Counted from the first letter of the stretch, positions 9,794-19,594 are shown. The stretch: DNA of 38,619 nt from JBMOJK01 sp049315825 (GCA_049315825.1 JBMOJK010000010.1:1-38619); one strand, 5' to 3'. Numbers and translations are program-made. The notes: generated by a model not told the origin, from the sequence alone.

Positions 9794-9831
9794 AATCAAT
9801 AAATCCCCGCTCACGCGGGGATTTATTGATT
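9794..9831. terminator. Long bidirectional terminator hairpin
   Basis: 17-bp perfect stem (AATCAATAAATCCCCGC and complement) with loop TCAC, between convergent genes. Its core AATCCCCGCTCACGCGGGGA recurs at 10183-10202. Confidence 0.85.
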
Positions 9832-9834
9832 TAT

Positions 9835-10158
9835 CTACTTCCCTTCCTGCATACTCTCCACTATTTCTTTCATTTTGTTCTCATCGAGCAGTGCACGATT
9901 GATGATCTTCTGAAGTGTGGTAGTTCCGTCTACGATCCAGTATCGATATCCTTTGAATTCTAGTTGAGTGTAGCGTTTATTCTTGAATTTCACTTCCTTC
10001 CCATGTTGCTCGATTGCAGACATAAATGTTTTGCATTCAGTACTCCGGATATCGAGCACGATATACCAACGAGGTGAAAACGAAGCAAAAGTTTTCGCCC
10101 ATATCCATTTTTTACAAGCAATAGCCTCTTCGAATTTTAATGCAGTTGATGTGTCCAT
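9835..10158 (-). CDS. Small protein of unknown function
   Basis: 107 residues, no signal peptide, stop TAG, no internal TGA. Mixed alpha/beta character: KKWIWAKTFASFSPRWYIVLDI, KFKNKRYTQLEFKGYRYWIVDG (each quoted in part), ending in an amphipathic helix. Rich in aromatic and basic residues in the first half. It lies between two copies of the same terminator hairpin and downstream of tRNA-Gln on the same strand. No family recognised. Confidence 0.6.
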   Translation of the reverse strand: MDTSTALKFEEAIACKKWIWAKTFASFSPRWYIVLDIRSTECKTFMSAIEQHGKEVKFKNKRYTQLEFKGYRYWIVDGTTTLQKIINRALLDENKMKEIVESMQEGK

Positions 10159-10180
10159 GAGAAGAAGATTTTTATGAATG

Positions 10181-10208
10181 AATAATCCCCGCTCACGCGG
10201 GGATTATT
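10181..10208. terminator. Terminator hairpin downstream of tRNA-Gln
   Basis: AATAATCCCCGC - TCAC - GCGGGGATTATT, a shorter relative of the hairpin at 9794-9831 with identical loop and inner stem. Confidence 0.75.
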
Positions 10209-10219
10209 TGATAGTTCAT

Positions 10220-10293
10220 TGGTTGGGAATGAGGGATTCGAACCCCCGGTGCCGGATTCAGAGTCCGGAGCCTTACCACTTGGCGAATTCCCA
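10220..10293 (-). tRNA. tRNA-Gln (anticodon CTG)
   Basis: Minus strand folds as a 74-nt tRNA: acceptor TGGGAAT/ATTCCCA, D-arm GCC..GGC, anticodon arm CCGGA-CTCTGAA-TCCGG with anticodon CTG at 34-36, T-arm containing GTTCGAAT. The discriminator A and CCA end are encoded. Sequence around the D- and anticodon arms is typical of bacterial tRNA-Gln. Confidence 0.95.
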
Positions 10294-10320
10294 ATGTATT
10301 ACGAAGCTCGCGGATGATAT

Positions 10321-10348
10321 AAAAAACTTGCCAAAAGGCAAGTTTTTT
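10321..10348. terminator. Terminator after the 246-residue minus-strand gene
   Basis: AAAAAACTTGCC - AAAA - GGCAAGTTTTTT, overlapping the TAA stop of the gene at 10347. Confidence 0.85.
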
Positions 10349-11087
10349 AATGATGTCCGAGAAGTTTTCCAAGTTGTACGAGCGGATCATCTTCTGGAAG
10401 ATCACGTCCACCATTTGGGAAGCTCGTACAGAGGTAGCGATAAACAAACTCTCCGAGCTTATAGACTGCCTCAGTTTCGTCTATTTCTCCATATTCACCA
10501 GATACCCCCATGAGAGCACCCCCAATTTCCTCTGCCTCCTCTCGAATTTCTGAATGAAGGTTAATAAGTTCTTCTATGAGAGCCTGAATTTCATACGCTT
10601 TATGATCGATTTCTTCTGGGAATGTAATACCAATTGCGTCTTTCAAGGCAACCTGATCCCCTGCTTGATCAATGATACTCTTTACCTGCTCACTTACTGG
10701 CCGAGACACTTGTTCAGCGATCCAGGCATCGAGCTTTGCTAGAAATTCGACTTCAGTAATAGATTTATCCATATTCCCACTTCTCTTTTGTTCAGAGAGA
10801 AATGTTTTTGCCTCATCGCGTCGAAAGCTCTCTGGTGTGATAAGACTATTATTTCGCTCTGTTTTTGTTTCCAGCTTCGACTGAGTTTCTGTTGATTCCC
10901 AGTACGTACGAAACTCTACAAAGAGTCATTCGAGTGTTTTTAGTTGTACTGGTGGAACAAGTGCAGTAAAAGCGGATGCTACGACTGACTGTGCTCTTCA
11001 AGTCTGTCAGGCTTCAAAAAAAGATGCTTGTACTGGAAGTCATGTAGTATTATGTACTACAAAACCACCCGAGACATTGGGGCTCAT
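10347..11087 (-). CDS. Protein of unknown function, helical
   Basis: 246 residues with TGA = Gly; a standard-code reading would show only the last 141. Four TGA codons (10926, 10998, 11007, 11040) lie in the N-terminal part, e.g. FFEA-G-QT-G-RAQSVV. The C-terminal half is acidic and helical (EELINLHSEIREEAEEIGG). No signal peptide. I chose ATG 11087 because a promoter at 11117-11146 would start transcription near 11110, beyond the alternative ATG at 11114. The opposite strand is also open here in a Cys-containing frame, which I consider the shadow. Family not recognised. Confidence 0.6.
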
Positions 11088-11116
11088 AGGAGGGGATGTA
11101 AGGTTTTCATGCATGG

Positions 11117-11146
11117 ATAGTATCACGGATTCGATCGTTTCGTCAA
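11117..11146 (-). promoter_or_regulatory. Promoter for the 10347-11087 gene
   Basis: Minus strand TTGACG (-35), 18-base spacer, TACTAT (-10). Divergent from the + promoter at 11161. Confidence 0.5.
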
Positions 11147-11160
11147 ATTTGAACATCACC

Positions 11161-11189
11161 TTGAGAAAAAGTCATCCATCCACTATACT
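11161..11189 (+). promoter_or_regulatory. Promoter of the small membrane protein-ctpA operon
   Basis: TTGAGA, 17 bases, TATACT. The -10 ends eight bases before the ATG at 11197, so the expected transcript has almost no leader. Confidence 0.7.
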
Positions 11190-11196
11190 TCACAGC

Positions 11197-11472
11197 ATGT
11201 TTTACAATATTTTTTACGGCCTGCTTTTGTTTGCCGGAGGAATCATAGTCCTCAAATACCGAAAGAATATACACGACTGGACGGGCGGATGGTGATGGGC
11301 CGAGCATTATCTCGGGCGAGGAGGAACTGTTGTTGTACTCTGCTTGATCGGCTGTGGTATGATGGGATTCGGAGTCGCCATGATGTTCGGAAAGGTAGAC
11401 CTCAGCGGTCGACCGCCAAATACCACTACTCAGACACAAACCAACAATTCATCTACTTCTGTTTCTCAATAA
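11197..11472 (+). CDS. Small two-helix membrane protein, coupled to ctpA
   Basis: 91 residues, with TGA-Gly at 11293 (TGGW-G-WAEHYLG). Two hydrophobic segments: residues 4-19 and ~47-66 (glycine/methionine-rich), separated by a basic-aromatic loop containing KYRKNIHDW. The C-terminal tail is Thr/Asn/Ser/Gln-rich (TTTQTQTNNSSTS) and probably disordered. Its TAA stop overlaps the ctpA ATG by one base (TAATG), so the two are almost certainly translated together. No family name; small membrane partners of envelope proteases are plausible but unproven. Confidence 0.75.
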
Positions 11473-13058
11473 TGAAAAAATTTCTCTCCCTCCTTCTTTT
11501 ACTCGCATTTGCACTTCCGACTCAGTCGTTCGTTTATGCGCTTCCTCAGCCTGAAAAGTCTGACATTGTTACTACGCTTTCAAAGCGACCACAAGATAAG
11601 GTTGTAAGTACCGAAGAGCTCTTTATTACTCTCATCGACATCGCAGGTCAGGGCGAAGGGATTCCTTCGACGTACCGATTTATCGAAGTAAAGAACGATA
11701 AGATAGCGAAGGATACACGCCTCTATCGAGCATACCAAAAGGCAATCTATCTCGATCTTATTCCCAACGATGGGACAACAATCGATCTCTCTGGAGTTGC
11801 TACACAGCGCAAGCTCGTAGAACTCATCCAGCAGATGTACGGAAAGCGTATCAACGGTGAGATTCTTGTAAACGGTCATAAATTTGAGATCATTGAGAAG
11901 AAACTCATGCGAAACAAGGATCTTGTTTCGTACGCAGAAGGATATCTCAGTGCAAACGGCGAAGATGACACTAAAACCACATATTCGATCGAACAGGCAC
12001 AGAATTTCGGAATTCTTAACGACGTCTACAAGCGACTCCTTACAGAACATGCAGATCGTGCGGATTTTGATCCAAAGAAGCTCATCGAAGGAGCGCTCAT
12101 CGGTATGACAGAATCTACTGGTGACAAATATACGACGTATTTCCCTCCAGCAGATGCAAAGGGATTCACAGATGATCTCAACGGTGAATTCGAAGGAATT
12201 GGAGCATATGTAGAAATGCCTCAGCCAGGAATGATGCTCGTCACTTCCCCACTCGTTGGCTCTCCAGCAGAATCTGCAGGAATCCAAGGTGGCGATCAGA
12301 TCAAGAAAATTGATGACTTTGAAGTAACAAAAGACGTGACTCTTCAGCAAGCAACTGCAAAGATCAAGGGGCCAGCCGGTACAAAGGTAAAGATCACCCT
12401 TATTCGATCCGGAAGCGAGCTTGTATTTGAGATTGCACGCAAGAAGATCCATGTTGACCTCGTAAATTACAAGAAGCTCAGTCCAGACACTTCGTACATC
12501 CAGATTACATCATTTGGTGCTGGAGTATCTGATGCATTCTCAGGGGCGGTATCTAAAGTAGTTGCTGATTCAGCTTCTAAGCTCATCATCGACCTCCGCA
12601 ACAACCCAGGTGGTGATGTGGATGAAGTTTCTTCAATCCTCGATTTCTTCGTGCCACTCGGGAAATCTAAAGTAAACGTAGTTGGCGTAGACTTCTCACA
12701 GCCATACCTTTCGATCGGAAAGACTGATGCACTCGCAAAGGTGAAGATTATCATTCTCATCAATGGATGATCCGCTTCTGCGTCTGAAATCATGGCCGGA
12801 ACTATCAAGGACTATCTCGGTGATCAGACTCGACTCGTCGGAGAAAAGTCATTCGGAAAAGGATCGGTTCAGACTTACATCCCATATCTCGATGGATCAA
12901 GCGTGAAGTATACCATTGCAAAATGGTATACTGGGAAGACTTCTATCGGGATCAATCACGTTGGGATCAAGCCTGATGTAGAGATAAAGCTCGATCAGGA
13001 TGCATTCAGAAAGGGGTCTGACAATCAGCTCGATGCTGCTCGTAACCTGAACTTCTAA
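11472..13058 (+). CDS. ctpA: S41-family carboxyl-terminal processing protease
   Basis: 528 residues. Signal peptide (residues 1-23), a helical N-terminal extension with SLH-like composition, PDZ domain (~270-345, with SPAESAGIQGGDQI), and the S41 catalytic domain. TGA at 12768 encodes the Gly in ING-G-SASASEIMAG, directly ahead of the nucleophile Ser (~436); the general-base Lys is in SFGKGSVQ (~463). Both are spaced as in Tsp/CtpA. It cleaves C-terminal tails of exported proteins in the periplasm or wall. A standard-code reading would break it just before the active site. Stop TAA; six bases later the next gene's promoter begins. Confidence 0.95.
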
Positions 13059-13063
13059 TCGCA

Positions 13064-13092
13064 TTGACTCGCTCTCTATATTCCAGTATACT
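13064..13092 (+). promoter_or_regulatory. Strong sigma-70-like promoter
   Basis: TTGACT, 17 bases, TATACT; ATG of the downstream gene at 13118. The expected leader is about 18 bases with no purine-rich Shine-Dalgarno. Confidence 0.8.
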
Positions 13093-13117
13093 ATCCCCGT
13101 TTAATACTTTCAATTCT

Positions 13118-14467
13118 ATGAAGAAAATTATCAGCGTCCTCTCTATTGGACTTGCCGGACTTACACTCTCAGCTGGATATGTTTCCGCTGAAAACGCCGT
13201 AGTAACTACCGCAGCTCCAACCGTATCCGCTATCCCAGTTGCAGATATCGAGTCTGATATTCTCTCTATCCAGAAAGATATCGTAAGTATCGTTCGCGAA
13301 GGAGTGAACTACTACTCAAAGGGTGACATCAAGGAAACAGGAGATATGAAGTTTAACTTTGCGTATTCTAGCACTGGAACCAGCGCAAAAGTTGGAGTAA
13401 ATGTAGAGAAGTACGCCAATATCCTCAGTGTGATGACTGGAAATCAGGAAATGCACTTTGTATTCACAGCAAACCTCGAAGCTAAGGATGAAAATCATAC
13501 AAAGTACGATGCTACAACTGACAAAGTAACGACTACTACGGAAAATATCGTAGCAACCGTAAAGGCAGACGTTGGGTTTAAGATCATCGGAGAAGACCTC
13601 TTCGTTACACTCACTTCTCTCAGCAAAGACCGAACCGGGACTGATGATTTTACAAAGTCATTCGACAAGGTATTCAAGGAGCTCCCTCTCCAGCCAGGCC
13701 AGACGCTCCGAGTAAATATCGGAAAGCACAATACCCTCAATCAGGCCGAAGTACTGAAGAAGGTAAATGCAGTTCTCGATGTTCTCGATGCTAATACCCT
13801 TTTCACTCCAAAGTCAAAGAAAGGTGAGTCATACGCCCTAGGCATCAAGCGAGCAACTGCCCAGAAGATCAACATGGCCATCGGTGAAAATAAGAATGCC
13901 GGTCTCGCAACCCTAAATAATGGGAAGAACTCCATCATGTATACGAAAGTTGGCACAACGACGACACTTTCTATTGATGACCGACGTGGATACGAGAAGA
14001 ATCGCGTTGCCCTCGTTCGCACTGCAGGAAACTATGAATTCCAATTCGATAATAAAGGATCTGGATACAGCAAAGATTCTTCAGCAACTATCAGAGTATC
14101 AAAGGACAAGGCAAGTGCACGAATCAAGAATAAAAATTCGACTTTCGACCTTGATTGGAATAACAACACACTCGCTGTAACAAGCAAGTGGAAGGAATAC
14201 TCATGGGATGATTCAGGCAAGGATACTTGGAATACAATCACCGTGAACGGAGCACTCTCACTCTCAGGTGCAGATCTCAAGGCAACTTACAACGGTAGAG
14301 AAGTAGGTCACGCAAAGATTACCTCAGCAAAGGATAGTTACACATACGACTTCGCCGCTGATGTTAACTATTTCGGAAACTACAAATTCGATCTTATCGG
14401 AAATGAGCTCGTTGAATTTGGAACTTTCCCAGTTACAAAACCAACGAATTACATCGAGATGAAATAG
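13118..14467 (+). CDS. Large exported protein of unknown function
   Basis: 449 residues, start ATG 13118. Signal peptide (MKKIISVLSIGLAGLTLSAG, cleavage near VSAENA, residue ~24). The mature protein is Lys/Thr/Asp-rich with alternating beta-strand patterns throughout (for example TLRVNIGKHNTLNQ, ATIRVSKDKASARIKNKN), resembling a long beta-solenoid or lipoprotein-carrier-like fold; no Cys. No TGA codons although it is long, whereas many neighbours have them. No recognised domain. Strong own promoter and terminator suggest a well-expressed envelope or surface protein. Stop TAG. Confidence 0.8.
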   Translation: MKKIISVLSIGLAGLTLSAGYVSAENAVVTTAAPTVSAIPVADIESDILSIQKDIVSIVREGVNYYSKGDIKETGDMKFNFAYSSTGTSAKVGVNVEKYANILSVMTGNQEMHFVFTANLEAKDENHTKYDATTDKVTTTTENIVATVKADVGFKIIGEDLFVTLTSLSKDRTGTDDFTKSFDKVFKELPLQPGQTLRVNIGKHNTLNQAEVLKKVNAVLDVLDANTLFTPKSKKGESYALGIKRATAQKINMAIGENKNAGLATLNNGKNSIMYTKVGTTTTLSIDDRRGYEKNRVALVRTAGNYEFQFDNKGSGYSKDSSATIRVSKDKASARIKNKNSTFDLDWNNNTLAVTSKWKEYSWDDSGKDTWNTITVNGALSLSGADLKATYNGREVGHAKITSAKDSYTYDFAADVNYFGNYKFDLIGNELVEFGTFPVTKPTNYIEMK

Positions 14468-14480
14468 TGATCTCTCATCA

Positions 14481-14522
14481 CATAAAACCCTTCTGCACTC
14501 ATCAGCGTAGAAGGGTTTTATG
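14481..14522. terminator. Intrinsic terminator
   Basis: CATAAAACCCTTCT ... AGAAGGGTTTTATG, 14-bp perfect stem, 14-base loop. Confidence 0.75.
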
Positions 14523-14629
14523 TGGTGCCACTGAGTAACATCTTACTTTGGATTCTATCAAGGAATAGATAGATGTTTCGTTCATTACACTTTTTACACT
14601 ATTTATATATCATAAAAATATTGTAACTT

Positions 14630-15382
14630 TTGCTTGTGTTTAAGATTATTGCATGGGTTCGTGAGACTATTTTTCACCAACAGAAACTCACAAAATCTAT
14701 AGCAGATAGGTATTTTAAAGAAAAAAGGGGGACAAAAATCAGATACCCTCTCCTCGCCTGCATGTTTTTAATTACTCTTTCGATTATTATCGGGAATCCC
14801 TTCTCAATAATTGATAGCCTCCCAATCACTCCAGCTTATCCGAGTCGATGTATTTCAGATATACTTATAGAATTTAATGAGTCTAGTGCCGCCGATAGTA
14901 CGTACACCTACAACCAACACGATGATTGCGTCCTTACAGGAACATACCCTTCTTACGATGTGGCTGACGTTTATAACAGCCTCGGCCCAAGACATCAAGA
15001 AATTCGAACTCTACAAGCCGATATGTCTGAGAAGATGCATACATACTCCCGTCTTGAATCCTTGATCAACGGGCAAAAAGCAGAGAAAAAATCCTGAGAA
15101 AACGATCTTTCAAATACCACAAAAACCCTCCAAAATTCAATCCAAACAAATCAGGAAAATCTAGCGAAACTTAATCAGCTAATCGAAAACTACCAAAAAA
15201 AGATTCGAGCAAAACAGGATGAATCCCGTTCGCAATCACAAAAACTCAAACAACTCTATGACAAAGCAGTTTCTGACTACATTAATATATACTTTTGGTA
15301 CCGCGTAGGGATTATGCTTCTATCCCTTCTCTTCTGATTAGTTATTTTTTTCGTATTTTATAGATTTTATACTCGTAATTAA
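14630..15382 (+). CDS. Two-TM coiled-coil membrane protein
   Basis: 250 residues with TGA-Gly at 15095 and at the C-terminal helix (LLF-G-LVIFF), stop TAA. First membrane helix at about 41-57, second at ~225-245. Between them an outside-type segment with two Cys (CISDILIEF, DDCVLTGTYPSYD), then a long coiled coil rich in Gln/Lys/Asn (LQNSIQTNQENLAKLNQLIE and KKIRAKQDESRSQSQKLKQL). Starts are non-ATG: TTG 14630 or GTG 14636. Lower-GC, A-rich codon use than the neighbours. Unknown family; topology is like a membrane-spanning tether or sensor. Confidence 0.65.
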
Positions 15383-15402
15383 AAAAGACTACAGTACCAG
15401 AA

Positions 15403-15437
15403 AATAAAAGAGATCACAGCAAAGGATCTCTTTTATT
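15403..15437. terminator. Bidirectional terminator
   Basis: AATAAAAGAGATC - 9-base loop - GATCTCTTTTATT between convergent genes. Confidence 0.8.
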
Positions 15438-15451
15438 AAGCATGCAAATAT

Positions 15452-16123
15452 CTATTTTAACCTATCCTCACTCTTCCAAAAATCCATCGTCTTTTCTTGT
15501 TCGATCCACTTTTTGGACCACTTCGCATATGGGATGAAGACGGGTTTACGAAGTGTGTTGTATCTCGTAGAGCCTCATTTAGTAAAGATTGCATCCCAGA
15601 GAATTCTCTTGCGGGAAGCGGTATACGGATCTGACACCCAAACTCACTTCGTGTCAAAGCTATATGCAACTGCAATGTGAGGATATTCTTTCTTCCCTGC
15701 TTTAAGCAGATAGCTTACGAGGACTGGATGGCCTTTTGAGAGTTCAGCATGGAGAAAATTTACCTGCGAACTCCGAATAACTGAAAAATGCAGGAGTTTT
15801 TCAAATGTCGTTTGATCTGATGGATACGCGAGTCTCGATCCATCGAACCCTACTTTCTTCATAGATTTAGAGAGTCTGATATTTGCCTGACTCGTGGCTC
15901 GAACCACGATCTCGATCGAGGTGAAATAGCATGTATTTCTCCCCTGTTGAAGTACTGGAAACTTGTACTCGGGTGCATACTTTGGCTGAAGCGAAGTATC
16001 AAAAGGATTCTTTGGGGTCGCAAAAACTGCAGTGCAAACAGAAAAAAATACCACTCCGAAAAGTGGCATACAAATATATCGAATGATATTTTTAGTACGG
16101 GGATTCTTGGTTGTATTTTGCAT
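15452..16123 (-). CDS. Exported C39-like cysteine peptidase
   Basis: 223 residues; start ATG 16123 lies inside the 3' end of tgt (32-base overlap). A signal or anchor helix (residues 12-34) precedes a papain-like C39_2-type domain: VLQQGRNTCYFTSIEIV with catalytic Cys65, KGHPVLVSYLL, then KEYPHIAVAYSFD with His149, and VWVSDPY with Asp165, in the Cys-His-Asp order of the family. TGA encodes Gly at two places (15644 and ~15577). Probably cleaves or binds peptides outside the membrane. Earlier starts in the same frame are in tgt coding sequence and are rejected. Stop TAG. Confidence 0.75.
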
Positions 16124-17285
16124 AGAAATCCGTGCGGAATTGTTCGTAACTTCCATCGATAATCGCAGCGCGAGCAAGCTGCGAAAGCTTGATGAGGAAC
16201 TCGAGATTGTGGAGCGAGAGGAGTTGACCACCGAGGCTTTCATCGGCCTTGAGGAGATGTCTGAGGTATCCGAGAGAATAGGTTCGTGATACGTGCGTCG
16301 AGAGTTCAGGAGTGGTGGGGATTCCGCGCTTTTCTTGGATGAATCGTGAGAGATTCACTTTGAGATTTCCGTATGAAGAGTACGCAACTGCATGTCGCCC
16401 GAGGCGAGTCGGGAGCACACAGTCGAACATATCGATCCCACGATAGATTCCTTCAACGATATCTTCAGGAGTTCCGAGCCCCATGAGGTAGTGAGGCTTT
16501 GCTTCTGGAAGTTCTGGAGCAATCACATCGAGGATGCGAAGCATATCCTCCTTACTCTCACCAACTGAAAGTCCACCGATCGCCATACCAAGGGTGGGGA
16601 GTTCGCGGATGAATTTCACGGATTCGACACGAAGATCGTCGTAGATCACCCCCTGTGCGATTGGGAAAAGTGCCTGTGGAAGGAGTCATTCTGCAGCGCG
16701 TGTCTTCTGGATCTTGGTATGTGCATCTACACATCGAAGTGCCCATCGGTGCGTGAGATCCATTGCCTTCTTCGCATATGCACGATCGGACGTTCCTGGT
16801 GCACATTCATCGAAAGCCATGATGATGTCCGCACCAAGATTTGCTTCGATCTGCATCACCCCCTCTGGAGTGAAGAGGTGTTTCGATCCATCGAGGTGAG
16901 ATCGGAACTGAACGCCTTCTTCGGTGATCTTTACGAGATTTTGTTTCTCGCGAGAACCAGTTCCCTTTCCTGCCTGACCGAGCGAGAACACCTGAAATCC
17001 CCCACTATCCGTGAGCATCGGGAGCGTTGCATTCATGAACTTGTGTACACCACCAAAATCCCGGACCGTTTCGTGTCCAGGACGCATCGCGAGGTGGTAA
17101 GTATTGGCGAGGAAAATCTGTGTGCCAATAGCATGGAGTTGCTCATTGGTGATCCCCTTTACGGTTGCTTGTGTACCAACTGGCATGAAGATCGGAGTCT
17201 GAATATCTCCGTGTGGAGTCTTCAAAACACCCGCACGGGCCATGCCATCCTGTGCTACTAACTTAAAATCAAAACCCTCTATCAT
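16092..17285 (-). CDS. tgt: Queuine/preQ1 tRNA-guanine transglycosylase lacking zinc cysteines
   Basis: 397 residues with one TGA-Gly (16686, RAAE-G-LLPQ). Exchanges G34 of GUN-anticodon tRNAs for preQ1 or queuine. Catalytic residues are present: TDSGGFQVFSL (first Asp), FDEC, QGVIYDDLR, GGLSVGE, and MFDCVLPTRLGRH (nucleophile Asp). The zinc site is not: where the family has CxCxxC before YSRAYLRHL, this protein reads PELSTHVSRTYSLGYLRHL with no Cys. The His-containing SLHNLEFL is retained. Its ATG overlaps the rseP end. Length is normal for bacterial Tgt, so this is not a truncation. Confidence 0.93.
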
Positions 17286-18469
17286 CGGAAGAAAATACGA
17301 ACTATATCCTGATAAGCCACAAAGATACTCAAGAGGATGAGAAGCGCAAACCCGATCGCATGAACAATAGATTCAAGATTATCCCCTCGAAGCTTCCCTC
17401 ATGAGATCTTTCGAACGATCGTTTCGATCGTGAGGAATGCAAATCTTCCTCCGTCGAGCGCTGGAAATGGAAGGAGATTGAAGACTCCAAGGTTGATCGA
17501 GATGAGTGCTGCAATGAGGAGTACTACACTCACAGATGCGTGTGACCTCGCAAGATCGACAAAAAGATTTCCGATACCGATCGGACCAGAGAGGGATTCC
17601 TGAGCCTCTTTGCGCTCTCCAGGATTGACAGGCGCAACGAGCTTACGAACGAGTGAACCGAAGAGCTCGAGAGTAAGAACGGATTGATTGTATACTTCCT
17701 GTGCCCCGACAACCATCGCCTGTCCGAGTGGATATTTGTACTCGAAGTTCGTATTGAGGTCGATGGTCTTGTATCCTACGTACGATCCGATTTTCCCGTC
17801 TTTTGGAGTAATATTAATGGTAGTTTCTTTACTGCCACGCAAGATACGAATCTGTGACAACTCTGCTGGATGTGATTTGAAATACGCGATGAATTCTTCT
17901 GGAGATTGGATTTTCACACTTCCAATACTCAGCACCTCATCATCTGCAATGATCCCTGCCTTATCTGCCGGAGAATCCTTGATTGGAGTGAGGGCAACTC
18001 ACTTGGTCGTGAGCAGTCCGATCTCTTTTGCATGATCGAAGCTTGGTATCAAAAGCGTCTGGGTCGTCGTTGCAAACTTCGAGTTAATCGCGAGCGGAGC
18101 AACTCCAACTGCGAAAAGCGTCGTACAAATCACCCAAGCAAAGATGAAATTCATGATCACTCCAGCAAGCAATACCATCGTCTTTGCAAGGTAGCTTTTT
18201 GAAGCAAACGAGTTCATCTCTTTTGCACGCGGATCGAGGGAATTTTCTCACTTGAGCTTCACAAATCCACCGATCGGGAGCCAGTTGAGCGTATATGTCG
18301 TACCTGATTTATCTTGGAAAAGCGTAGCTGCACGAGGCGGGATACCGATTCCGAATTCTTCTACCTTAATCTTGGAAGCCTTCGCAGCAAGAAAGTGACC
18401 GAGTTCATGGAAGAACACGATCACTGTAAAGACGGCGAGAGCTAGGATGATTCCTATAGCTATGTACAT
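17279..18469 (-). CDS. rseP: RseP/M50 site-2 zinc metalloprotease
   Basis: 396 residues through four TGA-Gly codons (18248, 17999, 17399, 17282). First membrane helix contains HELGH (H21, E22, H25), the zinc site; GIGIPPRAATLF and LNWLPIGGFVKLKG follow, as in RseP. A single PDZ domain (~155-235: DSPADKAGIIADDEVLSIG) and the C-terminal FPALDGGR (zinc-ligand Asp) complete the family pattern. Intramembrane cleavage of anti-sigma factors or signal-peptide remnants is the known role. The gene ends with a TGA-TAG pair, and the tgt ATG sits in the same bases. Starts three bases after hpf. Confidence 0.93.
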
Positions 18470-18472
18470 GTA

Positions 18473-18823
18473 TTATGCTTCACGAGTAAAGAGTCGAGAG
18501 AAGAATCCACGCACTCGGGATTTCCCTGCTTTTGAGAGTTGTTCTTTGATGTGGTCGAAGAGGTGGTTTATGAGATCATCGAGATTTTTGTAGTCGTCAC
18601 GTTCAGATCTATAGAGCACTCCATCTGCATCCATCGTCACCGATCCTGAGAAATTTCCTTTTTTGTTTCCTGATACATTGACTGCGAGTTTGCAGACCGT
18701 TCATTCTTTATATCTTCGAAGGTATGAGTCGAGCTTTCCAGTTACGTTCTCATCTACGAGTCTTTCGATAATACTTCGGTCGTGTTCTACATTCTTTACA
18801 AGAATTTTTTTGGTGAGGTTCAT
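18473..18823 (-). CDS. hpf: Short hibernation-promoting-factor-like protein
   Basis: 116 residues; interrupted by TGA-Gly at ~18701 (RRYKE-G-TVCKL), so no long standard-code ORF is present and it is easily missed. Start ATG 18823, stop TAA 18473. The order ILVKNVEHDRSIIERLVDE, KLAVNVSGNKKGNFSGSVTM, DGVLYRSERDDYKNLDDLI, NHLFDHIKEQLSK follows the beta-alpha-beta-beta-beta-alpha HPF/YfiA fold that binds the 30S decoding region in resting cells. It has the length of the short HPF class and a basic C-terminus (SRVRGFFSRLF). First gene of the hpf-rseP-tgt-C39 operon. Confidence 0.75.
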
Positions 18824-18852
18824 AAGGCATCGTGGTTAAGAATACCGCGATC

Positions 18853-18880
18853 AGTATACCCTCTCTAGTGTGAAGATCAA
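18853..18880 (-). promoter_or_regulatory. Promoter of the hpf-rseP-tgt operon
   Basis: Minus strand TTGATC, 16 bases, TATACT; it lies across the 3' end of the upstream PH-like gene, 30 bases before the hpf ATG. Confidence 0.6.
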
Positions 18881-19587
18881 CCAGATTCATCAGATCGTAA
18901 GTCGATAGTGCTGGTATGCCGAAGTACACGCTCTAGATCGGCCTTATGGATCGCTTCATCTTCTTGAGAAGTATTTCATTTCTTCTCAAGATGCTCGCGG
19001 ACCATGTCTGTAAGTGTATCGAGCAGGAGTTCAAATGGCTTTCGATCATCGATTTCTTCATGGGGATCATCGTGCTCATGGTGGAGTTCGTCAATCACGG
19101 CTTGGATATATTCAACGATCCCCTGCGGATTAACCGCATCCGAAAGCCCAAAGTTTTCATGTTCTGCTTCCAGGTGTACATGGATATCCCCCTTTCCTAG
19201 TAGTCCATCAAATATACTATTTTCTCGTATCTCGATCCCATGTATAGAGTGATAGTCGATGTACTGAATATTTCATGTAAAATATTTCCAATCCACATCG
19301 ATCACGCCCCGGTTGGTAATAATCCACACATCGTTATACCAATCAAACACCACATAGACCAACGCGAGGTATATACTCACGAGATAGAGTTCAAAATATG
19401 CTGTCGAAATAATATCTGCAATCGTGAAAGTATTCTGCAGATAAAAGAACAGGGGCAAAATAACCCCAAAGAAACACCAAAGGAGAATATTGTCGATCAC
19501 CAAGATCGGATGGCGATGACATACAAAAAGAAGCTCGTCACCTTCTTTGACGTATTTCGAGAAGTACAGATCGTCGAACTGATTCAT
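18865..19587 (-). CDS. Bacterial PH-domain-like (YdbS-type) membrane protein with acidic tail
   Basis: 240 residues with three TGA-Gly codons (19273 and two in the tail), stop TAG. N-terminal VKEGDELLFVCHRHP strand, two membrane helices (~30-48 and ~62-80), then WYNDVWIITNRGVIDVDW and HSIHGIEIRENSIFDGLLGKG (each in part), the pattern of bPH_2/YdbS domains. The last ~110 residues are His/Glu/Asp-rich (ELHHEHDDPHEEIDD) and helical, an unusual extension. Divergent from a second protein of the same type at 19682. Role unknown; the family is associated with membrane and stress functions. Confidence 0.75.
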
Positions 19588-19594
19588 ATAGTGC

